A DNA stretch of 64,000 nucleotides, from the NCBI GenBank assembly GCA_003008705.1, contig PDUO01000001.1, forward strand, positions 992,001 through 1,056,000, written 5' to 3'. Shown piece after piece: positions 33,861 to 45,214 of this stretch. This DNA comes from Pezicula radicicola (taxonomy: Eukaryota > Ascomycota > Leotiomycetes > Helotiales > Dermateaceae). The notes under the pieces are model-generated. The model saw nothing but the letters and a program-made list of their open reading frames with translations. It did not search any database and was not told the DNA's origin. Position numbers and translations under genes: made by a program. Numbering within the stretch: the stretch's first letter is position 1; every line of letters starts with the position of its first letter.

Positions 33861-35384
33861 TACGAAGGATAAGTTCATATGTAATGGGCATGGTCCGTGT
33901 ACTCCGAATAGTATCAAAATCATCAAAATTACCTCTATTTCTAATAGTAATAGCAATACTAAATATACCTTTATCTATGAAATTTATTACCTCCCTCATC
34001 ATCTAGTATCCTCTGATTAATCTCTATTTACTTAGAAACCCATCCCCTTATTGTATCTTGATCTATTTTATCCTATTCTATATACTATACCCTTTCTGTC
34101 CATTCTAATGTATGAGGCTGATTCTATGTATTTATAATAGCTATCCTTATTAGTATCTAAGCATTCTTAATTGTGTTTATATTAGGTGAATTCCTAATAT
34201 ATTCATGAAGTAAATAACCTTTTTGTTCGAATAATAAAGAGGTATATTGGCTGGCGTAAGATGGAGCACTATCTTATTAGAGAATAAAAGGAGGTCTATC
34301 TATCGAATTAAGCCTATCCATGAATAGAATAAGCTTAGGAACAATAACCTCTTAATGATAGTATATAAAATCAATCCCTCCCTTGCCTTACCCTCTTTTT
34401 ATCATCTCTTTCTTCCAAAACACCTCCTAAGTTACAGGCCTTCCTAGCTTCTTCTTATTAAGCTTTTACCATTTAAGAGTATCTATAGCTTAAAGATAGG
34501 CCTATTCTGCCTGTTTATATAGGAGTAAGACTGCGTTGTACTCGTTGATAATAGCTTAGTATTTCACTTTCTCGTTAGGGGTCTCTTTATGGTAGATATA
34601 GTAAGGCCCTTTGAAATCGTATAAAAATGAGCCCCAAAACATTGCCTCGCTATAATTATTATACCTAACTTCGATGTAATCTTCCTTGTACTTATCGACT
34701 GGCGTCCGTGATATTAGATGTTTACCCCGGTACTCTCTAACTAGTATTACAGCCTTATCTATCTATACCACCCTCTTCCAATCATCTAATGTCCAATGCT
34801 TCCGTGATAGTACAATCTCGTATCGTTGGGCTTCTTGTATAGGAGTAAGGGCGAGCTTCTTCGTAGGTTTAACTCGATTAACATTGTATACCTTCATCTC
34901 TCTCCGAACTATAGATATAGATCCTATAATTCTAAGCTCTTGTACTATATTGTATTACTTCATCTCTCTATACTTTCGATCCTGCTTAATACCCTCCTTT
35001 AATCGATTCCTAGATGTTTCAGACATCACCTATCGAGGCCCTAGCTTTGGCTTAATAGCTACCCGATCATACATCGAAGGAGGAGGAAGGTTGTGGCTCT
35101 TGTTGTAGTTTTGGACATCGTCTGAATACTTCTTAATTCGTTGTACTAACCCTCTAGGGATCCTAGCTCTCTTTGCAGTAGGTTATAGATCCATTCCATC
35201 ATCAATTCGTCTAAGAAAGGCTCCCTTGTCAGCTTCCGTATGATATAGGTATTTAGGAGCTATTGTGGCTACTAGTATATAGGCTTGAAGTTCAGAATAG
35301 TGTTCATTTCGTGAGGTTATTTAGGTCATGTGACTACGAAAAACACTTGGACCATGCCCATTACATATAAACTTATCCTTCGTA
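33861..35384 (-). mobile_element. RIP-degraded Tc1/mariner relic, copy B
   Basis: Bounded by 34-bp terminal inverted repeats at 33863-33896 and 35349-35382 that start CGAAGGATAAGTT and end GGTCC, differing at one position. TA dinucleotides flank both ends, the usual Tc1/mariner target duplication. Length between TIR outer ends is 1520 bp, the same as copy A at 41871-43390. The minus strand carries a decayed transposase frame. The sequence is AT-rich with many TAG/TAA codons, which fits repeat-induced point mutation. Confidence 0.88.
33960..35290 (-). pseudogene. Decayed Tc1/mariner transposase (copy B)
   Basis: Conceptual reading on the minus strand gives transposase fragments between stops: DDWKRVV, NNYSEAMFWG, YDFKGP, then LILFMDRLNS and a D-S-A-P-S-Y block where the second catalytic Asp region is expected, then KGYLLHEYIRNSPNINTIKN. 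The same blocks occur in copy A on the plus strand. Numerous in-frame TAG/TAA stops make it non-functional. Borders are approximate. Confidence 0.75.
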
Positions 35385-35389
35385 TAAGG

Positions 35390-36022
35390 TTCTCTAAAAC
35401 TGCAAGGAGAGAAAGTAAAGGTCTTTGCAAGCAAGTAGAAATTTAGGAGAATGGTTGGGTTATTAAACGTAAGTCTCAATACACTACAAGTTCCACCCAG
35501 AATACAACAAACCCCATTTTGCCTACCTATATATTACTCCCAATAATCAAATCAAATAACCAGCCATTCCACTCAATACATTGCAAAATACCACTCACTA
35601 TTCGTCAACAAAGACCATCCATGTCTCTTAGTTAACGCGCAGTAGTACAAGACCAGTAGGGACCAACTCATAAGGTAGCTTCTATAACCGAATCCAAGCG
35701 AGAAAGAAAGTACTCTTTCGTAGGTACCACTAGCTGGATAAAGTAAGATGAAGTTTTGCGAAACTTGTAAGGGGAGGAAGAGGTTATACAAGTAAGCAGA
35801 AATCCAGGAGATTGACTATTTAGGAAAGTGATAAGTTTACTTGTTAGGCATAAGTCTTAATACGCTACTAACTGGGTAAAGCAAGACGAGGTTGTTTCAA
35901 ACGACAAGGAGAGGAAGAGGATATGTAAGTAAGCAGACATTCAGGAGAGCAAGTGGGTAACTTTTTTTTTTAGGAAAGTGAAGGCTTCGGTTGTTAGGTG
36001 TAAGCAAGTCTCAATGCGCTAC
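35390..36022. repeat. Degenerate tandem repeat, about three units of 100-155 bp
   Basis: Three diverged copies share, in order, an AAGGAGAGGAAGAGG-type block, AAGTAAGCAGAAAT..AGGAGA, TTAGGAAAGTGA, and TAAGTCTCAATACGCTAC. They lie near 35390-35486 (partial), 35730-35868 and 35868-36022. They adjoin the right end of the mariner relic B. Unit borders are approximate. Confidence 0.65.
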
Positions 36023-36560
36023 CAGCTCATAACTGGTAGAGCCGCACAACTGGTACAACCTTACGATTTGTACAGCCCCACACAACTGGTAGAGCCTCAC
36101 TAATATTATGGTGGCTGTACTGTACTTCGTATCACCAGTATATTCTCTAACTGCCTAATGCTCAGGTCGCTTAAGCCACATTTACAGCCTTGATGTGTGA
36201 CTCAGAGACGGAGTCTTTTACGGACACATGTGCCGGCACTCTTCACCCAGGAATCCTCTCTCAGTTAACTTAAGGTAGGGGTGAGGAGTGTATGTCAAGA
36301 TCTCTCTGGGTTCAAAGGCTTTTCATTTGAAAACTAATGCGAGAAGGAAGTGTGCTCTAGATCCGGGCACCTGTAATCCAAGTTTTTGTTTGAAAAATTG
36401 CTTTGGTGGCATATTGAAATGCGAAGTCTAAAAAGCTAAAATACAGCCACACACAGAAATATTCATGTGTGCTCATCAAGAACCATTATGTAGAATTGAA
36501 TTAAGTTTACTCCATCCACCCCCCCCCCAAAAAGAAAAGCATTAGGAAAACCGCAAGTTT
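36023..36560. other. Intergenic, no gene seen
   Basis: Starts with short iterations of ACAACTGGTA..GCC (36025-36095) and ends with a C10 run near 36521-36530. No coding signal. Confidence 0.5.
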
Positions 36561-37319
36561 TCATCCATAAAACCAATATTGTGCCGCGTATTGTATTGAC
36601 ATGACATCGGTCGACGTACAAGTGGCGTCTGGATTTCCTCCGGCAGTGACAACTCGGTAGACCTCGGAGACACCAATGGATCCTCCCTTGTCTTGCAATT
36701 GGAGCCAATCAACCGCTCCAGTTTCGTCAGGTCCAACATTGGCTGTCGAAGGGGCCTTGATATCGGCGGTCTTCTTGCCCAAGAGAAGGTCTCCAACAGT
36801 GCTTAAATCGAAGGTGGGAGTTCCGGTGGAACCAAAGTAGTGGTGACCCAGAAGGGGGAAGGAATTAGAGCCAGAGGTGAGTGCATCGGTTGGAACAGGC
36901 AAGTAGACGGCCGTTGCTGGGATTGCGTTGAAGGCTGTAGGGTTGGTGGATGCGAAGAGGGTACCGTCAAAGAGTGTAGCTATAGCTCCGACTGCGACGG
37001 GCGTAGCGTTGACCGCCGAGCAGGTGTAGTTTTGGATACCGCGGCCGATTGCAACATACTTCAGAGTGACGTTGACTGGTGCAGGAAGCTCAGTTCCACC
37101 TAGGGGACGAGGTCAGTTGATTGCTCTGCTGAGCGCACAATGGGAGGGATAGGACTTACCTCCGTTGACAGGTAGACTTAGAGTTGCAACTGGCAAGACT
37201 GGGAAGCAGCGGGCGTCACGTTGTGCAGCTGGGACCAGAGTAGCTGGCATGGGTGCTGCAATGGACAACTGTAGAAGAGCTGCAAGGCTGATGCCAAGGT
37301 AGACGCGTAGTGAAGGCAT
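36561..37319 (-). CDS. Secreted DUF3455 family protein
   Basis: Predicted 232-aa protein from exons 37160-37319 and 36561-37099. Residues 1-22 (MPSLRVYLGISLAALLQLSI, then AAP) form a clear signal peptide. The mature part has LKYVAIGRGIQNYTC, VAVGAIATLFDGTLFA, HHYFGSTGTPTFDL and AVDWLQLQDKGGSIG..VYRVVTAGGNPDATC, the pattern of the DUF3455 family of secreted fungal proteins, whose biochemical role is not established. Two conserved cysteines (in QNYTCSAV and DATCTST) could form a disulfide. It sits alone between repeat-rich DNA and a 2.8-kb stretch with no gene. Confidence 0.82.
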
Positions 37320-40089
37320 CGTGGTGTGATGGAGGGATTTTTTTGGAAGGCTGAGAGAGACTTTTCTTTGGGAGGTAGAGGAGCAGACCGAAAGGTAATC
37401 AAAAAAAAAGTAGGAAGGGAAACCCAGAGATCCTGCCCAGGAGATGCAGACGAGAGAAGGACGGAACACGAAAGAGGAAAGATGAAGCTGTTGATGAAAA
37501 GGGGAGTGAAAAAGAAATAGTTGGTGGAGGAACTACTTGACCTTATACTTTTTTTGGTTTTTTGGTTTTCGAATGTGCATGTGTATTCGGGTAGGCTTCC
37601 TGGTAGAGAGCTCCTTCCTTCTGTCGAACCTTGACCCTCCTTCCTGGGTAGCTGACTAGCTTGAGAACGTCCCTTCCCCCCTGTTCGCTGCTATTTCTGC
37701 CGTCGGCCTGCATCTCTGGCCCGCATGAAGCTATGAGCTTAACCAGCACTAGCCGGGGAGGTCATGCAGCGCGCCGTGGTGTGTGTTGCGCTTGCCAGTA
37801 TTAGAAAATCTCCCAATCTATGTTTGTCTGCGGCACGGGAGTAACGGCTATGCCCAGTCTTTCTGTCCATCCAGTAGTACTGTACTGACTGTACCACCCT
37901 AGCATCTAACAACAAAAAGCCACCACCACATGGAACGAGAAGAGAAACGATGAATGAACAATTTTCTGAAGATTCTGAGAATTTTGAGATTCTGAGATTA
38001 TCCGTCTGCAGGGGCTCCTCTCGAAACCCCCCATCCTATTATCGCCTTCTTCAATATCGGCCCAGCTCGGCTGCCCAACCCCTGTTAAAAGAGGCACGAG
38101 CAGCCCTGGGGCCTGGGGAAGAAACGAACTTGGACGAGGAAGAAGAGCGCCGTGAGCGCACTTCCGCAATCCGCACTGATCAAAACACGACTCCTGATTT
38201 CCACTATCAGTTTATCGGTGTTTGATGTGCTAAATCATCAGACGACTTTGCTCTCCGGATCTGCTTAGACCACAGCACTGCTCTTCGTGTTGTGCCCCCT
38301 CCTGAGAGGCATGAGGAGGGGATTCAGGACTGTACAGCTTACAGGACGGAGTCAGCCCTCGTTTGATCTCTCAAACATCCTCTACATCAGATGAACTCTC
38401 GAGAAAGGGAGAGCATAAGATCCCCTTTTAATTCTCTTAATGCCCCGGTGAGGTCAGTGATCTCCTCGTACAGCACTGGTATATCGCAGTAAGGTTAAGA
38501 TTCGAAACGTGGAGAGCTTATCTGATAGAGGCATTTGTTTCGAGATGCTGGGACGATGGTCTAATGCTGCACCGTGCTCGCCTTCTCAAGAAAACATCGC
38601 CTGGACCATTTCGCTCCCCCATTACTCGGGTATTGTCAATACTGTACGAAGGGTCCTGCAGTTGAAAGCCTGCAAGTAGTGAAGAATCAATCAAATCAAT
38701 CAATAAACTATTAATATGCCGTCAATTATTGAACTTGTGCTACCAAATTCCGACCTGCGTCTGCCATACCCGAAAGAGCCTCAATCCCCGCACAGAAAAA
38801 TTACATACCCGGAATCGCGACAAAAAGCCACGACGACGAGATCCAGCCTTGCATGTACAGGATGTTGACATGGAATCCAGCAGATCCAGCAACCAGAGCA
38901 GGCAGAAGAGAGGCACAGGAAGTTTGTTTGTTGGAAAGTGGACGAAGCCTGGATTCTCGATCCCTTCATCTCCTGCCTCGCCGTCGCTTCCAGAACTCTT
39001 TGACTTTTGACTTTGACTTTGACACCAACACATCACATCAGCATTCAAGCTCGCTGTGCCTTTGGGAGCATTATCCCCGTGTGCCATGTGCCACCAACTC
39101 TTCGAAGGTTTCCGCCATCTCTTACACATCTCGTCGAAGGGGGAGGAGGGGTCTTCCGGGCCGAGCTTGGTCTTGCTCCATTGGGGTTTGCATGCATCTG
39201 GTGCATGCTTTTTCAATTTATTTATTACTCCATCATAGGTAATAAGTAATGTGAGCAAATTAGGCGCACCCGGCCCTTGCGCGTGCCACTGCAAGTCGCC
39301 TGCATGCCAGCCATTTGTTTTTTTATTGCTACTACCGTACTTCGAGAATCTCGCGTGTAAATTTAGAATCTTAAGAGAGGAGTAAGAGAGGTGCCATACT
39401 TGGTTCTATTTGTGGTAATTTGCCGCCTTTTCTTAGGCCCGAGACTAAGACCAGGTCGTGACGTGAGAAGTGATCGGGAATTCGGGTAGGGGGGAGTGGG
39501 GGGGTTCATTCTGTGTTGTTCAACTTCACGGCCACGACGACATGTTGTATATTGTATGTCGTCGGGCGCGTGTAGGCGCTTCTCACGATCCATGATGAAC
39601 TTTCGTCGTCAGTCAATGGCGGTTGCGCCTCGTAGTCCGTTTTTTACTTCGCTGTGCTGAGCTCTTCCGTTGGAGGGCGGCAAAATGTGACTTTACAGGT
39701 CCCAGGGCCAGTGGCCAATGGAGACAGAGATGATGATTCAGATCGAAGCGAGAAGCGCGCATCGTCTCTTCACAGGCGCCTTGAAGTATCCGCAACTTGA
39801 TAAGTTCGAAGATGTTGGGTCCTGCCTCACGCCTCTTTTTCCTTGCAATGCTATCAGCATGGCGATGCTGCGGCACTGTTGCTACCATGGAGACCTACTT
39901 TGGTCCCCAAGACGTAGTCGTTGGCTAGAATTTCGACGTCAAGACTTACCTGAAGGCTCAGTTTTCCTACTAGCCCAATCCACGACCTTCCGATAGTTGC
40001 AAGGCATTCTTCAAAGGCGTAGAGAGGATGGCGTTTCTTGGGAGGCATTCAAAATACGGCTCAGTAATGCTACGACAAGATTGTACCAA
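37320..40089. other. 2.8-kb stretch with no convincing gene
   Basis: Many short overlapping reading frames on both strands, none over about 185 codons and none with a recognisable motif. GC content is near that of coding regions and no RIP signature is seen, so a non-coding RNA or a species-specific multi-exon gene cannot be excluded. Confidence 0.45.
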
Positions 40090-41414
40090 TTATACAGCAA
40101 TATCATAAGCGTCATACCCATACATCCACAGAAGATCATCTTCCACAGGTTCTCCACCAGCTCCTTCACCGACTGTTGGATTGACAGCTCCTCTCCGCAC
40201 GATGTCCTTCCCGCCTTCCATGACCCTCTTCATCCTCTCTTTTCGAGCCTGTTCCCAGCGCAACAGCCCCTGCCTTAACGGAACCGCTGCTGAGCTGGTT
40301 TTATCCAACGTTGCAGCAAGACCGGCGGCGTCCTCCAGAGACAGAGCTCCTGGCCTGCGTTCGGTGCAAAGGCATGGGCAGCATCTCCCATGATTACCAC
40401 TCTTCCTTGCTGGGAGATGTAATTCTTCACTTCAGGAAGTTTCTGAAACCTACTCTCAAGTCAGCGTTTCGTTAAAGTGTTGAATAAAATTGGCTCTACT
40501 CACGGCCAGCACGTCAAATCATCCAGCTTCACATTTGCCACCATCTCGCGCACGACCTCGGGGTAAGTGCCAGCTGCATAAGGCTTCACCAGCTCCTTCA
40601 ACGCATGCTTATCGGCCTGCAATGCTTCCAACTCCTCCTTCGATCCGTTATCGGTCGGTAGCGTAGCAAAGAATGAGATATCCTCTGCCTCATGATCTCC
40701 AGGAAAGATAGCGAAAGGCCCCGCACTACCCATCATGAAGCAAGGCAAGAGTCTGTCAAATGGCTGCATCTCACTTCTTTTTAGACGTCCAGTAATGAAC
40801 ATCTGCTCCGTATATTCCGGACGAACATTTGGATCCAGGAAGCTTCGAACTCTCGAGTGTACACCATCAGCGCCAACCACAAGGCTAGCCCTAATAGACT
40901 CACCATTTTCAAAAACCACGTCGACGCCGTCCTCCGTCTCGTTCCTTACACTGGAACACCGCATACCATACTTTACCACAATACCTAGCTTGTCGGCCTG
41001 CTCAAGCAACGCTTTCCGCAACACGCTCCGATAGATTCTAATGGCAGGGTATTTATAACGTGGATTAGAACCAAGGATAACTCGTGACAAAACTTCGCCA
41101 TCAAGATTCGTCATATATCCCTCCTCGTGGACGTACCCTGTTGCATAGGTCTTACCGTATACACCGACACGGTCCAAGATGCGTAGTGCATTGGGTGCCA
41201 GTACGACAGTACCGGCTGTGAGATGGGTTTCTGGCCGGCTTTCGTAGATTGTTGAGGCAATTCCGAGTTTCTTAAGGGAGAGAGCAAGGACTAGTCCCTA
41301 AGTGGTTTGATGCCTTGATTTAGATGCTGTAATTGCGGTAAGTGAACGGAGAGGCCCCAGGAAACTCACTGCTAGACCGCCCCCTACAATTGCGATGTTA
41401 GAAAGGTGAGCCAT
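40090..41414 (-). pseudogene. FAD monooxygenase (salicylate-hydroxylase-like) with one-base frameshift
   Basis: Class A flavin monooxygenase. Exons 41370-41414, 40504-41297 and 40449 to 40090. The start MAHLSNIAIVGGGLAGLVLA spans the first splice and forms the dinucleotide-binding fold. LVVGADGVHSRVRSFL is the DG motif. Exon 3 begins PFQKLPEVKNYIS and reads GRVVIMGDAAHAFAPNAGQ, the GD motif that binds FAD. Right there the frame breaks: near 40346-40352 one G seems missing from the expected GQGA codons, and the frame shifts to LSLEDAAGLAATLDK, which continues to WMYGYDAYDIAV at the stop at 40090. Everything else is intact, so this is either a very recent pseudogene or a sequencing error; if the latter, the enzyme would be about 400 aa. 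Confidence 0.8.
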
Positions 41415-41868
41415 AGTTCACATTTCGCATCCCTAAAACTATGCCCATCGACATAGATACTTATATAGCCTTCAAACACAACGTCTTATTGCTGCTTCCA
41501 ATTGAATTACTTGATTCTGCTTTAAACATAGTGCTTGTCTGTATTATTTGATATGTAATTGTACTGTACGTTGTTTAGTGATTGTTCGACGTGACCAAAC
41601 AAGTGCTTATATCTCTCCGAGCAAGTTTCCAACTACAAGCACCCCGTTATGTATAACTCCTACCAAATTTGGATTCCAAAAATAAAATAATGAGAAACTC
41701 TATTACTAATTACAGTTGTCGACGACTCGATTGTTTCATAACACAAGTATCACGGATGAGTCTATCCGTGAGCTTGGAATAAGGGATTCGAAGTAGGAAC
41801 AAGAGTATAGAATATTATCTTATATAGTTCTAAAGAGAGAAGGAAGTCAAGAATGAAATAAAGTTATA
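41415..41868. other. Intergenic, AT-rich, no gene seen
   Basis: 454 bp between the monooxygenase start and mariner relic A. Confidence 0.5.
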
Positions 41869-43392
41869 TACGAAGGCCAGATTTTTTGGTATTGAGCCTG
41901 GTCCAAGCGTTTTTAGTCACGTATCACATATCAACATCGTAAGAATTAGGTCCTAATAGAACTTCAATTGCCTATATTAATCTATATAATGCCTCTAAAA
42001 CACCCTTATATCGATGGCGTAGATAAAGGTGTATTCCTTAGACGAATTGATGATAGAGTTCCTATTATACTAGCTACAAAACGGTCGAAAATTAATATTA
42101 AATCTACGCGTAGAATCAAGAAACGAGATAACGAATTATAAATCTATAACAACAAATATGACCTCCCTCCTCCTTTGATGTATAATCAAGTTATAATTAA
42201 GCTAAAGTTCAAGCCAAAGGCAATGTCTAAAACTAATGGAAATCGATTAAAAGAGGCTATTGAATTAGATCGTTAATATCGAGAGATATTTTAGTATAAG
42301 GTAGTACAAGAGATTAGAATTACAGCCTTAAAATCAACGATTCGAAAGGAGATAAAGGTACGTAATATTAATCGAGTAAAGCCTATAAAGAAGCTTGCCC
42401 TTACGGATATACAAGAGAAGTAGAGATATAAGGTTGTATTATTAAGGAAGGATTAGATACTAGATGATTGGAAGAGGGTAGTCTTTATAGATAAGGCCTC
42501 TATTCTTGTTAGGGAATACAGAGGTAGACACTTGATTTTGTGTACACTAGAGGATCGATATAAGAAGGATTGCATCGAAATCTAGTATAATAACTATAGC
42601 GAAGCTATGTTCTGGGGCTGCTTTTCGTACGATTATAAAGGGCCTTGCTATGTCTATTATTCTAAGACTACAGAAGAGAAAGCAAAATACTAGGATATTA
42701 TAGATTAATACAACGTAATTCTCCTACCTCAAAAGTAAGTAGAATAGGCCTATATTCAAGCTATAGATACTCTTAAGTAGTAGAACCTTAGAAGGAAGAA
42801 GCCTAGTAAGCCTGCAACTTAGGAGGTGTTTTAGAAGAACTTAATAATAAAGAGAGGGAAAGGTAAGGGAGGTATTGATTTTATAAGATATTATTAAGAA
42901 GTCGTCGTTCCTAAGCTTATTCTATTTATGGATAGGCTTAATTCCCTACCAAATCAACCACCTTTCTATTTACAACAAGATGGTGCTCTATCTTATATAA
43001 GTTAATATATAACCTTATTACTTAAATAGAAGGGTTATCTACTCTACGAATACATTAGGAATTTACTAGATATGAATACAATTAAATCAGCTTAGATACT
43101 AATAAGAATAGCTATTACAAATGTATAGAATCGGCCTTATACTCTTGAATAGACAGAGAGAGTATAGTACTCTAAATAGGATAAAATAAGCTAGGATACA
43201 ATAAGAGGATAGGTAGAAAGGTAAATAGAGATTAATCAGAGGGTTCTTAATAATAAGGGAGGCAATTCATTTCATAGATAGGGCTTGATTTGGGCTCTTA
43301 ATTGCTATTTGAAATAGATATAATTATAAAGCTTTTGATGATTCTTAGGCGTGCACGGACCAGGCTCAATACCAAAAAATCTGGCCTTCGTA
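41869..43392 (+). mobile_element. RIP-degraded Tc1/mariner relic, copy A
   Basis: Perfect 34-bp terminal inverted repeats at 41871-41904 and 43357-43390, starting CGAAGGCCAGATTTTTTGGT and ending GGTCC, flanked on both sides by TA. Length between TIR outer ends is 1520 bp, equal to copy B (33863-35382) although the inner TIR sequence differs. It is AT-rich with dense TAG/TAA codons. A degraded transposase frame runs on the plus strand. Confidence 0.92.
41990..43330 (+). pseudogene. Decayed Tc1/mariner transposase (copy A)
   Basis: The conceptual plus-strand frame starts MPLKHPYIDGVDKGVFLRRI and gives DDWKRVVFIDKAS (first catalytic Asp region), NNYSEAMFWGCF, YDYKGPCYVYYS, LILFMDRLNSLPNQPPFYLQ, QDGALSY (second Asp region, normally QxDNAPxH), and KGYLLYEYIRNLLDMNTIKS. 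More than twenty in-frame stops interrupt it, mostly where CAG/CAA (Gln) or TGG (Trp) codons would be expected, as C-to-T mutation would produce. Not functional. Confidence 0.82.
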
Positions 43393-43477
43393 TACAAGCG
43401 GCTTAGTAAGATATTACCAAGCTCGCGAGTATATAGATCACCTGATCAGTAATCTACGCGATAACAAGTATTTCCTT

Positions 43478-43630
43478 GCTTAATTTAAGTAACTTACTTG
43501 GTTTAATCCCTCGTTAATATAGCCTCTATCAAAATAGCATCTTATAAACCAATTCATATAATGGGTTACTCAAGTCCATCTCTTACGTTCTTAATAGATA
43601 GCTATCTACAATGACCTCTTAGAAAACAGT
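43478..43630. repeat. Fragmented inverted-repeat / 18-bp element copy
   Basis: Contains GTAACTTACTTGGTTTAA, then CATCTTATAAACCAATTCAT (inner part of the terminus seen at 22797) and GTTACTCAAGTCCATCTCTT, which is close to the core of the 22797 element. Broken up and without clear ends. Confidence 0.6.
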
Positions 43631-43910
43631 TAACTCGGTACCTACAAAAATCTCATACCTTATCCTCCTTCCCTCGCTTACAGTACCAGTAGTACCCCTT
43701 ACATCCCCCTTTCAACAGAAACAAAACAAAACAAAACAAAACACTGAAACATTCACTTAACCTCCTAATCACCTCCAATAAAAAATCACTCATTACCTCC
43801 TCCAGACTCCTGTTACATTCTATAAAGTCCACCTACTCTTCAATTCTCGGCAAAAAAAGTCCTTATCATTGTTTATGAGGTATATAATTTAACATAGAAA
43901 GAAGACTGAT

Positions 43911-44029
43911 ACATACGACCATAGACTGAGGAGAACTGGGCATCCCGTCCGCTCTGCCATACATAAGCCTCAGATCGGTAGATTAGTAGTTGGGTGGGTG
44001 ACCACCAGCGAATACCTACTGTTGTATGT
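43911..44029 (+). rRNA. 5S ribosomal RNA
   Basis: 119 nt starting ACATACGACCATAG and ending GTTGTATGT. These ends pair over nine bases (ACATACGAC with GTTGTATGT, one G-T pair), forming helix I. The internal control region is present, with TAGTAGTTGGGTGGGTGACC then ACCAGCGAATACC, and CCGTCCGCTCTGCCATACATAAGCC in the 5' half (positions 43949-43973). A run of T follows at once (44029-44035) as an RNA polymerase III terminator. The length is typical of fungal 5S rRNA, which is dispersed in Pezizomycotina. Some positions differ from common 5S sequences, so this may be a variant or lightly used copy. Confidence 0.92.
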
Positions 44030-45214
44030 TTTTTCTTTCTCTTTTTGCTTTCCTTTTTGGCCTTTTGGTTGAGGGGAGGGGGCGTAATGGTGGTAGTGTT
44101 GCTTTGCTTTTTTTGTGTGTGTGTCTAGGTTTGATATTTAGAGGTTTGAGGCTATTGATTTTTCTTAAGGGGATGGTTGGTTTGTTGTATAATAGAGAGG
44201 TGTTTGTAGGTTAAGGTAGGGAGGGTATTAGGATCGCTTAAGGGAGATAACTTTTTTTTTGGTACGGAGTAGCTTGTAGGTATTCTAAGGTAATAATATT
44301 AATAGCAGACTACTGCTATACCCAATTCATATGTATCTACTTCAAAGTCCTTGTTGTTATCCACACTGCGACGTAATTATATTTACGAGGGTAATAATCA
44401 TATAGGGGCAGTAAGTAACTTAGTTAAGTAACAGACTTATTTGGGTAACTAACTTATTTGATTCCAGTAACCAATTTAAAGCGTGTATCATAAACAAAGT
44501 AAGAACAGTAGAGTCTCTACATTTAAGAGATTTTTGTTGTTTAGTGAAGCAGAGCTTCAAGTCTGAGAGATATCCCAATTTCTGCCTCGTAATAAAGAAA
44601 GTACATTTTCTTCTTTATAATGGTCGTTAATTGTCAAATATACCATAAAATAACTCTAGTAGTAACTAGAATATAGGTATCAAATGTAGTTTTACACCTT
44701 GGATAGGTGATTTAAACAATTTACCTATGGTGCATGCAATGCTTATCAGAAGGCAAGCTACTAGTTGATATCCGACTTCTTTTATACGCAATTTGTGGTA
44801 AAAGTGTTTGTCCACCCTGTGGTATACCACAAAAAAGCTAGAAGAGGAGCTAATACACCTCGGCTGCAATTTGAAGATTCCAAACAAATGATCCACATAA
44901 CTTACAGATGAATCATTTCATAAGCCATAATGTCCATACCGTAGTAATGTGAAAGAAGAAAGAAAGTAGTGAGTGCCTATAAGCAAGATCAAACACCCAC
45001 CACAGCCACGGTGAATATGGCAGTAGAGAATAGAGGGTTAACATGGCTCTCTTGGCACGTTTGAATCCTTTGTTGGTCATATGTGAGGCCCTCTGCAACT
45101 GATTTGGTGATGTAGCTCCTATCAACACAAAAGTGGCATCGCCGTTCGAGTTTCTTGACCCGTCTGATCAAAAGCTTTATTTCTCTACTGTATAGAGACC
45201 TCGAAGCACGGGAG
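44030..45214. other. Intergenic, no gene; decayed 18-bp repeats
   Basis: 1.2 kb with no supportable gene. About 44405-44475 has degraded 18-bp-family units (GTAACTTAGTTAAGTAAC, GTAACTAACTTATTTGAT). Confidence 0.5.

Noticed and set aside
44026..44214. 62-codon Leu/Phe-rich frame after the 5S gene
   Set aside because: It starts in the poly-T terminator of the 5S gene and has low-complexity T/G-rich sequence; no homology recognised.
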